Below are positions 5,627-7,938 of a stretch of DNA of 7,938 nucleotides, piece by piece. A model generated the notes under the pieces. The model saw only the letters and a program-made list of their open reading frames with translations, did no database searches and was not told where the DNA came from. Position 1 is the stretch's first letter. Every line of letters begins with the position of its first letter. Source of the stretch: Actinomycetota bacterium (GTDB lineage: Bacteria > Actinomycetota > Acidimicrobiia > Acidimicrobiales > SZUA-35); NCBI GenBank assembly GCA_027730885.1, contig JAQCHM010000142.1, positions 1 through 7,938 of the forward strand, in the 5' to 3' direction. The position numbers were made by a program, and so were the translations under genes.

Positions 5627-7938
5627 CTACAGGTGGCGTACCTCAGCCAGCGGGTCACGTTCGAATCTGCGGACCTCGACCACGGCGTCCACAGCCACCG
5701 CGCCATCGTCGGAGACCAGGACCGGGTTGAGTTCGACGCGAGCGAGTGAGGGAAACGCGCCGACGGCCGCCGCGACGCGTGCCACCAGTTCTTCCAGCGA
5801 GTCGGCTCCGTTCCGGTCAAGCTGCTCGATGTCGGACAGCTCATCGACCAGGCGGCCGACGTCGGTGTCAGTGGCCGGAAGAAGCAGAACACGCCGGAAC
5901 GGCACCGCCCCTGCACCGTCGCTGCGGACGGTCAGCGTGAGCCTGGCGCCGCGGGTGGCGTCCTGGCGAGCCTCGATGGCCAGATGCCGACCCGTCGGCA
6001 TCATTCGCTGCACGAGCGCCGGAACGAAACCCGGGACGACGTCGACCATCCGGTCGAACGCGGCGACCAGCTGCTGGGCGTCGCGCACATCGAGCGCAAC
6101 GCCACCGGCCTCACCGGCGAATCGATGGGAGGGATCACCCGCTTTCAGCACAACGGGGTAGCCCAGCGCCTCGGCCGCCTCGACCGCCTCGACCGAGGTG
6201 TGGGCGCTGCGAGTAGGGGCGAAGGCAACCCCGCACGACCGCAGAAGCTCGACGAGTTCCAACGGCGAGAGTGTGTGGTGCTCCGGAGCGGGAACCGCGG
6301 TGAGCGCCTCGAGCGCGCTTGCCACCTGGTCGAGCCCGGGAACCTCCAGGCCGGCACCCCGCGGGCGGGCGCGCCACAGACCGTACTCGACCCAGCGACC
6401 CAGCGCGGCGGCCGCCTGCTCCGGGAAGTCGAACAGCGGCAAGCGAGCCACCTCGCTGAGCGCGACACCGGTGAGGCCAACGGCCACCATTGGCTTGGCA
6501 ACCGCATCATCGATCCGGTCGAGCAGACTCGCCAACGTCGAGGAGGACAGGCCGGGCACGGGCACCAAGGCCACCATGACCACGTCGACGTCGGCACTCA
6601 CGGCCGCGGTGACTACCGCTCGCTCGTAATCGGGTTGGGCCGAGCCCCCAGGACCGACCAGACGCTCGGCATCACCGACGCGGGCCCACTCGGCGTCAGC
6701 GGCAACATCGGGCACCACGACCTCGAGGCCCGCACGCCGACAGGCGGCGACGCAAAGCCGAGCCACCGACGAGGCGTTGGAGACGATCACGACTCGACCG
6801 CCGGTCGGTACCGGCTGGGTCGCGGCGATACGGGCTTGGGCCGCCAGCTCCCCGACCTCGGAGACGACGACCACACCCGACTGGCGAACCAGATCGCCTC
6901 GATCGCCCTCGATGGGTGCGACCGCGACGACAGGCTTGGTCATCGAGACCGAGCGAGCGATGCGTGTGAACTTCTGGAAGTTGCCGAAGTTCTCGAGGTA
7001 GAGCGCGATGACCGTCGTGCGAGGATCGGCCGCCCAGTACTGAAGCAGGTCGTTGACCGAGACGTCAGCCCGATTGCCGAGCGCAGCGAACGAGCTGATG
7101 CCGGTGCCCGCTCGTTGGAAGGCAGTCAGAAGGGCCGCTCCGAGCGGACCGGCCTGCGACAGCAGCCCGACCTCACCGGCAGGCACGGGCACCGGCATGA
7201 AAAGCGCGCGGAGTCTGATGGCCGGATCGGTATTGACGACGCCGAAAGCGTTGGGCCCGACGATACGCAGGCCGTTGCGCCTGACCAGATCGACCAACGC
7301 CTCCTGAGCGTCGTCTCCCTCGGGTCCCAGGTCACTGAACCCCCCGGAGATGACGAGGAGCCCCGCGACACCGAGTTCGATGCAGGCCCGGGTCGTCTCG
7401 AGTACGTCGGCCGCGGGGACGCAGACGACAGCGAGATCCACCGGGGCGACGAGGTCGGTGACGCTTCGGACGGGCACGAGCCCGGCCACCGAGACTGCGT
7501 TGGTGCTGACCACCTGGACCGTCCCGCCGAACCCGGCGGCCACCAACGAACCGGCCAGACGGTGTCCGACGCTGTCGGGGTGTCGACCGGCGCCGATCAC
7601 AGCCACCGATGTCGGTTCGAGGAGCCGAGCCACCGACCGGGCCTGGGCGGCACGTTCCCGAGCATCGATCGCGGCCGATGCCTCAGCGGTCACGCGGATG
7701 CCGAGCGCAACCTTGATGACCCCTTGCTCGTAGCCCGTCCGCACGTCGAAACCGGCCCGGCGGAACACGCGCAGCATGCCGTAGTTCTCGGGGAGGACTA
7801 GCGCGTCGAACCCATAGATCCCTTGATGACGGCCGGCCGCGGCCAGGTACTCGAGCAGCAACGTGCCCAGGCCACGACCCTGGAACTCGTCATCGACGAA
7901 GAACGACACCTCGGCGTCGAGCTCGCCGGCCTCGAGCG
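5627..7938 (-). CDS. Pat-type GNAT / ADP-forming acyl-CoA synthetase-like fusion, 5' partial
   Basis: The reading frame is open to the right edge, so the N-terminus is missing. The GTG at 7909 is an internal Val (frame continues upstream as LEAGELDAEV). Numbered from that codon: the end of a GNAT acetyltransferase domain (1-70) with the acetyl-CoA loop FQGRGLGT (9-16) and LPENYGMLRVFRRAGF; a CoA-binding Rossmann domain (about 98-225) with SVAVIGAGRHPDSVGH and GPNAFG; succinyl-CoA-synthetase-like flavodoxin domains (about 245-530) with LLSQAGPLGAAL and LGNRADVSVNDLL; and an ATP-grasp domain (about 548-760) with GYPVVLKAG, GEAGGVAL and ARVELNPVLV. GNAT placed before the synthetase-like part is the order known for Streptomyces PatA, reversed relative to E. 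coli PatZ. Such proteins acetylate lysines, classically of acyl-CoA synthetases. The catalytic phosphohistidine loop (SHTG) of true synthetases is deleted around 331-341, so that half is probably a sensor or scaffold. It is convergent with the dehydrogenase. Confidence 0.92.
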   Translation of the reverse strand, partial: LEAGELDAEVSFFVDDEFQGRGLGTLLLEYLAAAGRHQGIYGFDALVLPENYGMLRVFRRAGFDVRTGYEQGVIKVALGIRVTAEASAAIDARERAAQARSVARLLEPTSVAVIGAGRHPDSVGHRLAGSLVAAGFGGTVQVVSTNAVSVAGLVPVRSVTDLVAPVDLAVVCVPAADVLETTRACIELGVAGLLVISGGFSDLGPEGDDAQEALVDLVRRNGLRIVGPNAFGVVNTDPAIRLRALFMPVPVPAGEVGLLSQAGPLGAALLTAFQRAGTGISSFAALGNRADVSVNDLLQYWAADPRTTVIALYLENFGNFQKFTRIARSVSMTKPVVAVAPIEGDRGDLVRQSGVVVVSEVGELAAQARIAATQPVPTGGRVVIVSNASSVARLCVAACRRAGLEVVVPDVAADAEWARVGDAERLVGPGGSAQPDYERAVVTAAVSADVDVVMVALVPVPGLSSSTLASLLDRIDDAVAKPMVAVGLTGVALSEVARLPLFDFPEQAAAALGRWVEYGLWRARPRGAGLEVPGLDQVASALEALTAVPAPEHHTLSPLELVELLRSCGVAFAPTRSAHTSVEAVEAAEALGYPVVLKAGDPSHRFAGEAGGVALDVRDAQQLVAAFDRMVDVVPGFVPALVQRMMPTGRHLAIEARQDATRGARLTLTVRSDGAGAVPFRRVLLLPATDTDVGRLVDELSDIEQLDRNGADSLEELVARVAAAVGAFPSLARVELNPVLVSDDGAVAVDAVVEVRRFERDPLAEVRHL

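Noticed and set aside
5984..7801. A 605-codon open frame on the plus strand
   Set aside because: It is the antisense shadow of the Pat-type gene; its product is a low-complexity Arg/Asp/Gly/His-rich sequence with no family features.
7907..7909. GTG at the right edge as the start of the Pat-type protein
   Set aside because: It falls in mid GNAT domain, directly before the acetyl-CoA loop, and the frame stays open with GNAT-like residues to the window end, so it is an internal Val codon.

Overview
This window looks like ordinary high-GC actinobacterial chromosome. Gene tails, the acyl-CoA carboxylase subfamily, the Pat-type fusion protein and the sparse Shine-Dalgarno sites would fit an Acidimicrobiia-like actinobacterium, but that placement is inference from protein style; no rRNA or other marker is present. 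I see no mobile element, tRNA, CRISPR array or phage gene.

Layout: (1) bases 1-156, the last 51 codons of an aconitase with a mitochondrial-type C-terminus (+). (2) 157-565, a 409-base non-coding stretch filled with consecutive inverted repeats (161-414), then an AT-rich core and a short palindrome just before the next gene. (3) 566-1495, a LysR-type regulator (+), overlapping by 4 bases (3) 1492-3036, a divergent acyl-CoA carboxylase carboxyltransferase (beta) subunit (+). (4) 3037-3183, a promoter/leader region with a clear ribosome binding site. (5) 3184-4452, citrate synthase (+). (6) 4468-5598, an acyl-CoA dehydrogenase (+), only 15 bases downstream. (7) 5627-7938, on the minus strand and convergent, a large GNAT / ADP-forming acyl-CoA synthetase-like fusion of the protein lysine acetyltransferase (Pat) type, running off the right edge at its 5' end.

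The theme is acyl-CoA and TCA-cycle entry. Citrate synthase consumes acetyl-CoA and aconitase processes its product. The dehydrogenase opens oxidation of an acyl-CoA, the carboxyltransferase would carboxylate a short acyl-CoA, and Pat-type proteins use acetyl-CoA to acetylate other enzymes, classically acyl-CoA synthetases. The LysR gene, co-directional and overlapping the carboxyltransferase gene, is the obvious candidate local regulator.

The points most worth a second look are the chain of hairpins between aconitase and the LysR gene, the loss of the phosphohistidine loop in the Pat-type protein, the degenerate N-half and Ile specificity residue of the carboxyltransferase, and the two competing starts of citrate synthase. 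None of these by itself establishes a new biological system.
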